From Bacillota bacterium (GTDB taxonomy: Bacteria > Bacillota > Clostridia > Christensenellales > QALW01): DNA of 42,621 nucleotides. The notes under the pieces are model-generated. The model ran no database searches and was not told the origin of the DNA. It was given only the letters and a program-made list of their open reading frames with translations. A program made the translations under genes and the position numbers. This document shows, one piece after another, positions 18,486 through 26,609 of this stretch. The stretch lies in the NCBI GenBank assembly GCA_029007865.1, contig JAQXIQ010000035.1, positions 1 through 42,621 of the forward strand. The letters run 5' to 3'. Positions within the stretch are counted from its first letter, which is position 1. Each line of letters starts with the position of its first letter.

Positions 18486-19031
18486 ATGAAAAAGAAAGTA
18501 TGGCTCTCTGCTGCGGCAATTGCCCTTGTGCTGTGCTGCGCCGTCGGCGGAACGCTCGCCTGGCTGAGCGCAAAGACCGACCCTATAAATAACACCTTTA
18601 CTGTTGGAGATATCAGTATCCAGCTTGCCGAGAGCGACAACCTGGACCTGAAAATGGTGCCCGGAAAAACCCTCACAAAAGACCCTGCGGTTACCGTAAA
18701 AGCCGGTTCCGAAGCCTGCTGGCTGTTTGTAAAGGTGGAAACGTCGTCAAATTTCGGCACGTTTATGACCTATGACATTGCGGGCGGCTGGACGGCTCTG
18801 GCCGGAGTGGCCGGCGTTTATTACCGCCAGGTCCCGGCAGCCGCCGCCGACGCGGTTTATCCTGTCCTTAAGGACAATCAGGTGATTGTAAAGGAAGAGG
18901 TCACAAAGCAGCAGCTTCAGGCGGTGAGCACCGACCTGCCCACCATGACCTTTACGGCGTATGCCGTGCAGCAGGACAGCATTGCCGACGCTATAACCGC
19001 TTGGGGAAAGGTCGCGCCGACAACAACATAA
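18486..19031 (+). CDS. SipW-dependent secreted protein (TasA/camelysin-like) #2
   Basis: MKKKVWLSAAAIALVLCCAVGGTLAWLSAKTDPINNTFTVGDISIQLAE. Confidence 0.85.
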   Translation: MKKKVWLSAAAIALVLCCAVGGTLAWLSAKTDPINNTFTVGDISIQLAESDNLDLKMVPGKTLTKDPAVTVKAGSEACWLFVKVETSSNFGTFMTYDIAGGWTALAGVAGVYYRQVPAAAADAVYPVLKDNQVIVKEEVTKQQLQAVSTDLPTMTFTAYAVQQDSIADAITAWGKVAPTTT

Positions 19032-19077
19032 CTATTCTCCGAAATAAAACAATACATCAGAAAGGAATAATGCAATT

Positions 19078-19878
19078 ATGTCAAAGAAAAAGATAGTAAC
19101 CCTGTGCCTTGCGGCCGTACTTGTAGTTATGGCTGTTGCAGGAGCCTCCCTTGCGTATCTGACGGATACCAAGCAGGCAGACAACACCTTTACCGTAGGA
19201 AATGTAAGTATTGAACTCATCGAGCAGCAGAGGGGCGAAAACGGCCTGGAACCCTTTGAGCAGAACAAGAAGCTCCTCCCCATAGTGGGCTCTGCGCAGG
19301 GCGAGAAGGATGAGTACGGCATGCCGACGGCCAAGAACTATGTCGACAAGATGGTAACCGTCAAGAACACCGGCTCCGAGGCGGCATATATCCGCACTTA
19401 TTTTGCCATACCCTCCGCGTTGGACGACGGTTATGAAACATTCAACGCAGGTAAAAACGTACTGCATTTCAACTTCGGCAACAAGATTACCGACGATGGC
19501 CAGGTCGTAAGCACTGACGGCTCCGACTGGACCTGGACTCACGACGGCAAATGGAACTACTTTGAGACCGTTATCGACGGAATCAACTATAACGTTTACT
19601 TTGCCGATTACAACACCGCGCTTGCCGCAGGCGAGACTACGGAGCAGTTTGTTTCCGGTGTTTACCTGGACAAATCCTTTGAGATGAAGGAAGACGGCGC
19701 TTACGCATTCGGCGAGAAGCTCACTCTGGACGAAGGCTGGAACTGGAACAGCGTCTCCTGTCCGGTGTTCTCCGTTGCCTGCCAGGCCGGCGGCTTTGAT
19801 ACTGCGGCAGAGGCCTTTGATAACGCTTTCGGCGCTGAGTACAATCCCTTTGGCGGCGCAGCCACCAATTGGCAGTAA
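19078..19878 (+). CDS. SipW-dependent secreted protein (TasA/camelysin-like) #3
   Basis: MSKKKIVTLCLAAVLVVMAVAGASLAYLTDTKQADNTFTVGNVSIELIE...VTVKNTGSEAAYIRTYFAIP. Confidence 0.88.
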   Translation: MSKKKIVTLCLAAVLVVMAVAGASLAYLTDTKQADNTFTVGNVSIELIEQQRGENGLEPFEQNKKLLPIVGSAQGEKDEYGMPTAKNYVDKMVTVKNTGSEAAYIRTYFAIPSALDDGYETFNAGKNVLHFNFGNKITDDGQVVSTDGSDWTWTHDGKWNYFETVIDGINYNVYFADYNTALAAGETTEQFVSGVYLDKSFEMKEDGAYAFGEKLTLDEGWNWNSVSCPVFSVACQAGGFDTAAEAFDNAFGAEYNPFGGAATNWQ

Positions 19879-19906
19879 TTCTTATCGTTAAGAGGAGACG
19901 GCAGCT

Positions 19907-20578
19907 ATGACCAAAAAGAAAATCATCACGCTTGCCCTGGTTGCGGTAATCGCGGTAATGGCAATCGCAAGCGCTTCCATAGCTTACTTTACCGATACCA
20001 AAACCTCAAAGAACACCTTTACGATGGGTGATGTCAGGATCGTCCTGGACGAGGCCCCGGTGGACGCGGAGGGCAAGGCAACGGACGGCGACCGCGTGAC
20101 CGCAAACGAATACGGCATTGGAGCGGCTTATCCCGGCGCCATGCTGGACAAAGACCCCACCGTACACAACACCGGCAGCAACCCCGCGTATATCCGTGCG
20201 ACGGTAAATGTCAGCAACTGGATGAATCTTGTTGCGGCTTACTATCCGGAGTTTGAAGCGACATTCCCCAACGACGGGTACAAGGCCGCTCTTAGCCTGC
20301 TTGTCGGCGAGCTGGGGGACGGCTGGTCCGTTGTGGATGTTGAGGCCGGAGACACCTTTACCGTCGGTCAGTTCGACGCAAAATTCGTGCTGAAATATGA
20401 CAGCGTTATTGCTCCCGGCGAAGACACCTCTCCCATGTTCCGTCAGGTACTTATTCCTGCCGGCATCGATAACGCAAACGCGGCCTCCTTTAACGAAATC
20501 AAGATCGTTGCTCAGGCCGTTCAGGAGAACGGTTTTGATACCTGGGAAGCCGCCTTCAGCGCATTTGACGGCAGCTGA
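19907..20578 (+). CDS. SipW-dependent secreted protein (TasA/camelysin-like) #4
   Basis: MTKKKIITLALVAVIAVMAIASASIAYFTDTKTSKNTFTMGDVRIVLDE...VHNTGSNPAYIRATVNVS. Confidence 0.88.
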   Translation: MTKKKIITLALVAVIAVMAIASASIAYFTDTKTSKNTFTMGDVRIVLDEAPVDAEGKATDGDRVTANEYGIGAAYPGAMLDKDPTVHNTGSNPAYIRATVNVSNWMNLVAAYYPEFEATFPNDGYKAALSLLVGELGDGWSVVDVEAGDTFTVGQFDAKFVLKYDSVIAPGEDTSPMFRQVLIPAGIDNANAASFNEIKIVAQAVQENGFDTWEAAFSAFDGS

Positions 20579-20592
20579 TATGTTATGCATGG

Positions 20593-20661
20593 CCTGCACC
20601 GTCCGGGGTGCAGGTCATATGAGAATACCCGGCGCCCGGTGACGGCGGATATTCTCATATG
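20593..20661 (+). repeat. Two consecutive intergenic stem-loops
   Basis: CCTGCACC-gtccgg-GGTGCAGG (20593-20614) and CATATGAGAATA ... TATTCTCATATG (20616-20627 with 20650-20661, perfect 12-bp arms). Confidence 0.7.
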
Positions 20662-20716
20662 GCCTTATTTGCCGGCAGATAATCGGGCTGCATGGCTTAA
20701 ACAGGAGAGCGAATCA

Positions 20717-20859
20717 ATGAAAAAACCGGCATAAAGCAAAAACCGGCGACTCTTTCGGTTATTGTCATTATTGCTGTGCTGTCGGCATACGGCTCCGCCG
20801 GCGAAACGGTTAAGCCTTTTGAAGACCTGCCGACAGGAAATCAAATAAAGGGGACATAA
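20717..20859 (+). pseudogene. Frameshifted short ORF (putative secreted or membrane peptide) immediately before the adhesin
   Basis: ATG at 20717 followed by A6; adding one A gives MKKTGIKQKPATLSVIVIIAVLSAYGSAGETVKPFEDLPTGNQIKGT*, ending 3 nt before the adhesin ATG; as read the frame stops after MKKPA. Confidence 0.45.
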
Positions 20860-20861
20860 AT

Positions 20862-23800
20862 ATGTATCATGCAAAACACATTAAATCCGTATCGCACACA
20901 AAACCGCTCCGAGCGTTTATTCTTCTTCTATGCCTTGTGATGCTGTTTGTGTCCTTTCGGTCGACAGGTATAGTGATTACTGCCGAAGCGGCGGACAACG
21001 AAACGGTCACCGTAACCGTTAACTATGTATATCAGGCCAACCAGGCAATGGTGGCGCAGCCCTACACCGCGCAGATAAAAAAGGGCGCAGAGTTCAGAAA
21101 AACACTGGAAGTACCCGGGCTGTTCAATTATTCCATACCCTCGGATACGGCAGTGGGCCTGACCGATTATATTGTTCTTGCCAAAGACGATGAAACCGGC
21201 GCATATACGCTGAATTTTGACCTTGCCTCCGTTGCCGATAATATTACGGTAACCCTTTATTACAAAGCGGGAACGGCCAACTACACCGTGTATCACTATT
21301 ATCAGGACCTGGAAAACGATACATATACCGATCAGCAGCCCACGGTGGTGGAGCTTGAGGGGGATATCGACGCCTACACTCAGGCTGTCGCAAACAATAA
21401 GCCCGGCTATCACTGCAAGGGCGTACCTCAGACCACCATTGCGGCGGACGGAACAACCAAGGTGGAAATCTACTATGACCGCGATTATTATACCGTAACC
21501 TTTGATGTAAACGGCGGTGTAAACGGGCCGGAACCCATCTACGCCAAATACGGCACAACATTTGAGGCGGAGAGTATCAAAGCACCCAACCGCAAAGGCT
21601 ACACATTTCTCGGTTGGCAGCCGTTGTTGGCCGATACGGTCACCGTTGAGGGAAACGTGACCTATGTTGCCCGTTGGCAGCCCGAAAAGGGGCAGGCGGA
21701 CTATACCATAGTGCTTTGGGGACAGAACGCAAATGACGACGAGTATTCCTATCTCAGCTCCCACGACGCCTGGGGTAATGTAGGCAATCAGGTTACCTGG
21801 AACGAGGATACCCTCATCAGCCATGTGCATACCGACGACTGCCGGACGCTTATATGCACTCAGGAGGAGCATTCGCATACCGACGAAAAATGCTCCCTGA
21901 TTTGCCTGCAGCAAGAGCATACGCACGATTCAGGCTGCTGTTCACTGGAGGAACACACACATAGCGTTCTTTGCTATCCGGGCGCTAGCTCCACAGCTTC
22001 TTCGGCAGGTATTGGTGCCCCGAATAACCCATCAAACGGTACTATTGCGAGACGAGCGCTTACAGTTAATGGAAAAGTAATTTACTTCAACGGAACATGG
22101 TATGAGTACAACGGAGACGCAAGCAACGGCGATGTTGTGAATATGGACTGCGGCAAGAGCGAGCACGCGCACTCCGACGGGAATTGCAATACCGATAAAT
22201 GCGGCCTTGAAGAGCACGCACACTCCGACGCCTGCTACGGCTGCGGCAAAACAGAGCACTCGCATACCGCCGACTGCTATTCGTGCAGTATACCGGATAC
22301 TCCGGTTAGGCACATGAGCGATATCAGACCGGACGAGGCTCTGTGGAAGCTTGATCACAGCGATACCGTAACGGTGGACGCTAACGGCAGCACAGTACTG
22401 AATGTGTACTTTGTGCGTACAGAGTTTACGCTGGAATTCCGGGCGAAGAATTCAAACAGCAATGACTTCGGCACAATTACGGCACGCTGGGGAAAGGATA
22501 TATCCGCACAATACAACGCTATCGCGGATAATGCCGGCAGCAGCTTCTGGAGCGAAAACCGCAGCGCGAGCGGGCCTTGGACAAACTATATCGGAGTAAT
22601 GCCGCAAAAAAACATTACCTACTATCGCTACGAAACCGAAGGCTCCGGCACCAGCACCATGACCTATTACGGCCAGGATCTGAGCGGCGATTATCAGTTG
22701 ATCTTTGAGATCTCGTTCAAAGGAAGCAACTATACCGTTACGGATGAAGACCGCTATGAGTTTGAGGGATACACCTGCGATTTGAATGCCAGCACAAAAA
22801 ACGGCGAAAACTGCAACGGCGCAAAGTTTTACTACAGTCGCAAGATTTACAGCCTTGAATTCTATTCTGCATCCAATAATCAGACGGATAAATCCTTCGA
22901 TGTAAAGTATCAGGACTCTTTGAGTCAGTATGACTACATCCCGACCGATAAACCCGACGGCGTGGAAAGCGACGCGGTCTTCGTAGGCTGGTACCGCAAC
23001 CCGGAATGTACCGGAGAGCGGTTTGACCTTTCCGCCCATGTAATGCCCTCAACTAATATGGCACTTTACGCAAAGTGGGTAAACGGCCTGTACACGGTAA
23101 AAACCTATACGGATGAAACCATGCAGACGCTCTACATCTATGAAGGCTACAACGGCGAGCAGACAGATATCGAAAAGTACACTCTTGCCTCGGAACCTGC
23201 GCCCCCGGTTAAAGACGGTTATGTGTTTGCAGGCTGGTTTTACAAGGACGGCGAAACGGAGAAGCCCTTCTCCTTTACCATGCCCATAACCAAAAACTAT
23301 AACCTCTATCCCAAATTTTCCGAACCCGTGGCGGTGAGTTATACCGTTCACTATTATAAGGAAGGAACAACGGAAATGATTGCGGACGACCGCATAAATT
23401 CCGTTATGTTCGGAACAACGGTGACGGAAAAGGCCAAGATGGGCACGGAGCTGAATCTCCTGCCCGAGGATAAACAAAACAAGTATTATCCCACCAACAC
23501 CAGCACCAGCGTCATTATCAATGAGCTGGACAAAGAGATAATCTTCTATTATACGGAAGCCGCCTCCGTTGAGTACACGGTGTATTACCGGGACGCTTTC
23601 GGCAACGATCTGATAGAACCGGTAACAAAATCCACCGAGTATTCCACCGTTACCGAGCAGTATGTACCCATTGATAACTATGCTCCCCGACAGTTCAGCA
23701 TTACGCAGGACTTGTCCTCGGATTCGGCGCAGAATGCTATCATTTTCCTCTACGACCCGACGCTTGCCTCTCTTACTGTGCAAAAGAGCGGTTGGAATGC

Positions 23801-24101
23801 GGCGGATGAAAACCAGACCTTCCTGTTCCGCATAAAGGGAACGGGGGAAAACACCAAGGACATTGACCTGACCGTCACCGTCCACGGCAACGGCAAGACC
23901 ACCGTCACCCAGCTTCCGGTGGGCAGCTATACGGTTACCGAAAAGACCGACTGGTCGTGGCGGTATTCTCCGGGCGAAAGCACGCAAAGCATTTTTCTTA
24001 CGTCGGACGGCCTGGTACTGACATTTGAAAACATCAGGACGGAAGAAAAATGGCTGGACGGAGACAGCTATCAAGTCAACCACTTCGGGCAAAATCAATA
24101 A
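20862..24101 (+). CDS. Large secreted adhesin: signal peptide, InlB-type B-repeats, MucBP-like region, His/Cys-rich repeats, C-terminal Cna-B/SpaA-like domain
   Basis: 1079 aa; YTVTFDVNGG...GYTFLGWQP and DGYVFAGWFYKDGETEKPFSFTMPITKNYNLYPKF; SEHAHSDGNC/EEHAHSDACYGCGKTEHSHTADCYSC repeats; LTVQKSGWNAADENQTFLFRIKG...LPVGSYTVTEKTDWSWRY. Confidence 0.88.
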   Translation: MYHAKHIKSVSHTKPLRAFILLLCLVMLFVSFRSTGIVITAEAADNETVTVTVNYVYQANQAMVAQPYTAQIKKGAEFRKTLEVPGLFNYSIPSDTAVGLTDYIVLAKDDETGAYTLNFDLASVADNITVTLYYKAGTANYTVYHYYQDLENDTYTDQQPTVVELEGDIDAYTQAVANNKPGYHCKGVPQTTIAADGTTKVEIYYDRDYYTVTFDVNGGVNGPEPIYAKYGTTFEAESIKAPNRKGYTFLGWQPLLADTVTVEGNVTYVARWQPEKGQADYTIVLWGQNANDDEYSYLSSHDAWGNVGNQVTWNEDTLISHVHTDDCRTLICTQEEHSHTDEKCSLICLQQEHTHDSGCCSLEEHTHSVLCYPGASSTASSAGIGAPNNPSNGTIARRALTVNGKVIYFNGTWYEYNGDASNGDVVNMDCGKSEHAHSDGNCNTDKCGLEEHAHSDACYGCGKTEHSHTADCYSCSIPDTPVRHMSDIRPDEALWKLDHSDTVTVDANGSTVLNVYFVRTEFTLEFRAKNSNSNDFGTITARWGKDISAQYNAIADNAGSSFWSENRSASGPWTNYIGVMPQKNITYYRYETEGSGTSTMTYYGQDLSGDYQLIFEISFKGSNYTVTDEDRYEFEGYTCDLNASTKNGENCNGAKFYYSRKIYSLEFYSASNNQTDKSFDVKYQDSLSQYDYIPTDKPDGVESDAVFVGWYRNPECTGERFDLSAHVMPSTNMALYAKWVNGLYTVKTYTDETMQTLYIYEGYNGEQTDIEKYTLASEPAPPVKDGYVFAGWFYKDGETEKPFSFTMPITKNYNLYPKFSEPVAVSYTVHYYKEGTTEMIADDRINSVMFGTTVTEKAKMGTELNLLPEDKQNKYYPTNTSTSVIINELDKEIIFYYTEAASVEYTVYYRDAFGNDLIEPVTKSTEYSTVTEQYVPIDNYAPRQFSITQDLSSDSAQNAIIFLYDPTLASLTVQKSGWNAADENQTFLFRIKGTGENTKDIDLTVTVHGNGKTTVTQLPVGSYTVTEKTDWSWRYSPGESTQSIFLTSDGLVLTFENIRTEEKWLDGDSYQVNHFGQNQ

Positions 24102-24118
24102 AGGAGGAAAGCGGTACA

Positions 24119-24760
24119 ATGAACAATCAGAATTCAGGCAGTTATGTACGGCGTTATCCCGAGCGGTTAAAGCGCCGCCGTCAAAGGCGTCTTATCGCAT
24201 TGCTCGCTTCTCTGCTCCTTGTGCTTGGGGCGGCTGTCGGCGGCACGCTTGCCTTTATTATGACAGCGTCGGAGGAGAAAACGAATACCTTTACCCCGGC
24301 GCAGGTTTCCTGCGATGTAATGGAGGAGTTTGACGGGACGGTCAAGCGCAATGCAGCCGTTAAAAATACCGGCGGAACAGAGGCATATATACGCGCAGCG
24401 GTCAATGTCACCTGGATGAAGGATGAAAACGCATCCGGGCAGACGGTTACGGCAAAGGTGCCGCAGGCGGATGTTGACTATGAACTGATTTTTTACACCG
24501 ATACCGGTTGGATAAAAGGCGCGGACGGCTATTGGTATTATCAGACGCCGGTTGCTCCCGGCGCTGTCACGGCGGCATTTGTCCGGGAATGCAGACAGCT
24601 TGAAGGAGCAAATGTCCCGCAGGGATATCACCTTTCGGTGGAGATCGTGGCTTCCGCCATTCAGTCGTCTCCCGAAAAGGCGGTAACTCAACAGTGGAAT
24701 GTCACTCTGGAGGGCAATAAAATTGTAAGCGCTAACGGAAATGAGGTGACGGGAGAATGA
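24119..24760 (+). CDS. SipW-dependent secreted protein (TasA/camelysin-like) #5
   Basis: MNNQNSGSYVRRYPERLKRRRQRRLIALLASLLLVLGAAVGGTLAFIMTASEEKTNTFTPAQVSCDVMEE; start at ATG 24119 after AAAGGAGGAAA. Confidence 0.8.
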   Translation: MNNQNSGSYVRRYPERLKRRRQRRLIALLASLLLVLGAAVGGTLAFIMTASEEKTNTFTPAQVSCDVMEEFDGTVKRNAAVKNTGGTEAYIRAAVNVTWMKDENASGQTVTAKVPQADVDYELIFYTDTGWIKGADGYWYYQTPVAPGAVTAAFVRECRQLEGANVPQGYHLSVEIVASAIQSSPEKAVTQQWNVTLEGNKIVSANGNEVTGE

Positions 24761-25419
24761 AAAAGGCAATGAGGATACCGGTCTGCCTGCTTATTTTTGC
24801 AGTCCTGCTTTTGTCCTGCTTTATAAGTGCTTATGCGGACGGAACGGTCACTTATGACGGGAATGCCAAGGAATTTATTTTTCTTCCCGGCAGTAAGTTT
24901 TCCCCTTCCGATCTGTTTACCGATTTCAAAAATGTCATGCCCGGCGATTCCGTCACACAGAAGATCACAATCAACAACAAAATTGAAAAGAATGTCAAAA
25001 TCAAGGTTTATATGCGCTCCTTAGGCGCCGAGCAGGGCTCGGAAGAGTTTCTCTCCAGGCTTAACCTTACCGTAAAACAAAACGGCAATTCCGACCTGTT
25101 CAAAGCGCCTGCCGATCAGACGGCTCAGCTTACGGACTGGGTTTACCTGGGGACAATCTACTCCGGCGGCAAAATAGACCTTGATGTGACGCTGGATGTG
25201 CCTATAACCCTGGAAAACCGTTTCCAGGACGCCGTAGGCTATCTTAACTGGCAGTTCAGGGTAGAGGAGCTGCCCGTATCCCCCGATGACCCCAAACCGC
25301 CGACGGGCGAAGATTTTGATTTCCTGTTTTGGCTGCTTCTTATAGGCTCCGGTTCCGTAACGCTTGCGGTATTGCTTATTATCAGGCGGAAAAAAGAAAC
25401 CGACAGCCTTGCGGAATAA
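24757..25419 (+). CDS. Secreted beta-sandwich protein with C-terminal TM anchor
   Basis: Sec-type signal peptide (MKKAMRIPVCLLIFAVLLLSCFISAYADG), NNKIEKNVKIKVYMR, C-terminal WLLLIGSGSVTLAVLLIIRRKKE; overlaps the previous gene by 4 nt. Confidence 0.75.
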   Translation: MKKAMRIPVCLLIFAVLLLSCFISAYADGTVTYDGNAKEFIFLPGSKFSPSDLFTDFKNVMPGDSVTQKITINNKIEKNVKIKVYMRSLGAEQGSEEFLSRLNLTVKQNGNSDLFKAPADQTAQLTDWVYLGTIYSGGKIDLDVTLDVPITLENRFQDAVGYLNWQFRVEELPVSPDDPKPPTGEDFDFLFWLLLIGSGSVTLAVLLIIRRKKETDSLAE

Positions 25420-25513
25420 TCCGGCTTAATGTTTCAGCCATGATTTCCGCACGGATTACTGCCCGCCCGGGTTCTGCCGGAATGAAGAATAAAACAGCAC
25501 GGAGGTAAAAAGA

Positions 25514-26182
25514 GTGGCCAAACGCGATCTGGCAGGGCAGCGCTTCGGAAAGCTTGTTGTTTTGCAACGGAAAGAAAAACCCAAGGAATATACTCACAGC
25601 TCGGATTATTGGCTCTGCCGCTGCGACTGCGGAAACGAAACGGTTGTGCTGGGTTCAAATCTTACAAGCGGTCACACAACAAGCTGCGGCTGCAAAAAAC
25701 TGCACGATCTGACCGGCCGGCACATCGGCAAACTGACGGTTATCTGCCGTTCCGATAAATATGCCAAACGCGGAAACAGGCAGGTTCGCTTATGGAAGTG
25801 CGTATGCGATTGCGGCAATATCACCTACAAAGCAACGGACACGCTATCCTCCGGTGCAGAGAACAGCTGTGCTTCGTGCGCACAAAAGATGAACGCCGCC
25901 TGCGCGAGGCAAAACGCCGGCTTTACATGCGGAACTCAGCTTGCAAAAATCCGTGATATGACGCCTTCTGCCGCAAACACAAGCGGATGCCGCGGCGTGT
26001 ATTATGACCGGAAAAGGGGCTATTGGGAAGCTCAGATTAAATTCCGGGGACATCGAACAAGACTTGGTTATTATAAAAGGTTTGAAGATGCCGTTGCGGC
26101 CCGGAAAAAAGCCGAAAATATTATCTTCGGAGGATTCCTTGAATCTCTGAATCAAGGCTTCACGGAACAGTCGGGATCTTGA
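25514..26182 (+). CDS. AP2-domain DNA-binding protein with tandem Cys-rich (zinc-ribbon-like) repeats
   Basis: RFGKLVVLQR...WLCRCDCGNETVVLGSNLTSGHTTSCGC and HIGKLTVICR...WKCVCDCGNITYKATDTLSSGAENSCASC, then AP2 GCRGVYYDRKRGYWEAQIKFRGHRTRLGYYKRFEDAVAARKKAE; GTG start with GGAGG RBS. Confidence 0.82.
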   Translation: MAKRDLAGQRFGKLVVLQRKEKPKEYTHSSDYWLCRCDCGNETVVLGSNLTSGHTTSCGCKKLHDLTGRHIGKLTVICRSDKYAKRGNRQVRLWKCVCDCGNITYKATDTLSSGAENSCASCAQKMNAACARQNAGFTCGTQLAKIRDMTPSAANTSGCRGVYYDRKRGYWEAQIKFRGHRTRLGYYKRFEDAVAARKKAENIIFGGFLESLNQGFTEQSGS

Positions 26183-26254
26183 AATACTTTTGGATTTACT
26201 CCGTTTCGCAGCCGATGCGGAATGAATAACGGTTTCAAACCGGAGGAGAGAAAA

Positions 26255-26476
26255 ATGGATTTGTTTGAAGAAATAAGAGAGACTCTGGGCTGCGATTACA
26301 TTTCCGATATCCGCATGGGCGCGGCATTGCACGATGCGCGCCGCATAATTGCCCGGAAGGATCTGTCGGCCTATCCCGCGCGGGTGCTGGCCGATATATC
26401 CGATTATCTGTACGGCAAGAATATGTTCCAAGCGGAAAAAAACGATATTATAGCTTTTCTGAAAAAAGGATATTAA
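26255..26476 (+). CDS. Small protein of unknown function
   Basis: MDLFEEIRETLGCDYISDIRMGAALHDARRIIARKDLSAYPARVLADISDYLYGKNMFQAEKNDIIAFLKKGY; RBS CGGAGGAGAG. Confidence 0.55.
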   Translation: MDLFEEIRETLGCDYISDIRMGAALHDARRIIARKDLSAYPARVLADISDYLYGKNMFQAEKNDIIAFLKKGY

Positions 26477-26553
26477 AAGCCGTCAATAAAATTCAGAGTG
26501 CTAAACCGCACAATAAATCGCCTGCAATATTCCGGATTTTGCACATAAACATA

Positions 26554-26579
26554 ATGACCACCGGTGTTCCGGTGGTCAT
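26554..26579. terminator. Hairpin between convergent small ORF and asnS
   Basis: ATGACCACCGG-tgtt-CCGGTGGTCAT, perfect 11-bp stem; T tract weak. Confidence 0.55.
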
Positions 26580-26609
26580 AATTTGTACAAGGAACTTGTC
26601 CTGCGCCCG

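Noticed and set aside
21830-22290. CRISPR-like or DNA tandem array in the His/Cys-rich part of the adhesin
   Set aside because: The repetition is at protein level (EHxHxxxC), with irregular spacing and no conserved DNA repeat unit.
24757-25419. Sortase-anchored protein
   Set aside because: C-terminus has TM and positive tail but no LPXTG-like motif; no sortase gene in the window.
15323-26579. Whole region as an integrative element with classic attL/attR
   Set aside because: No tRNA target and no matching direct repeat was found near 26.5 kb; only the 1.6-kb recombinase segment has paired sites.
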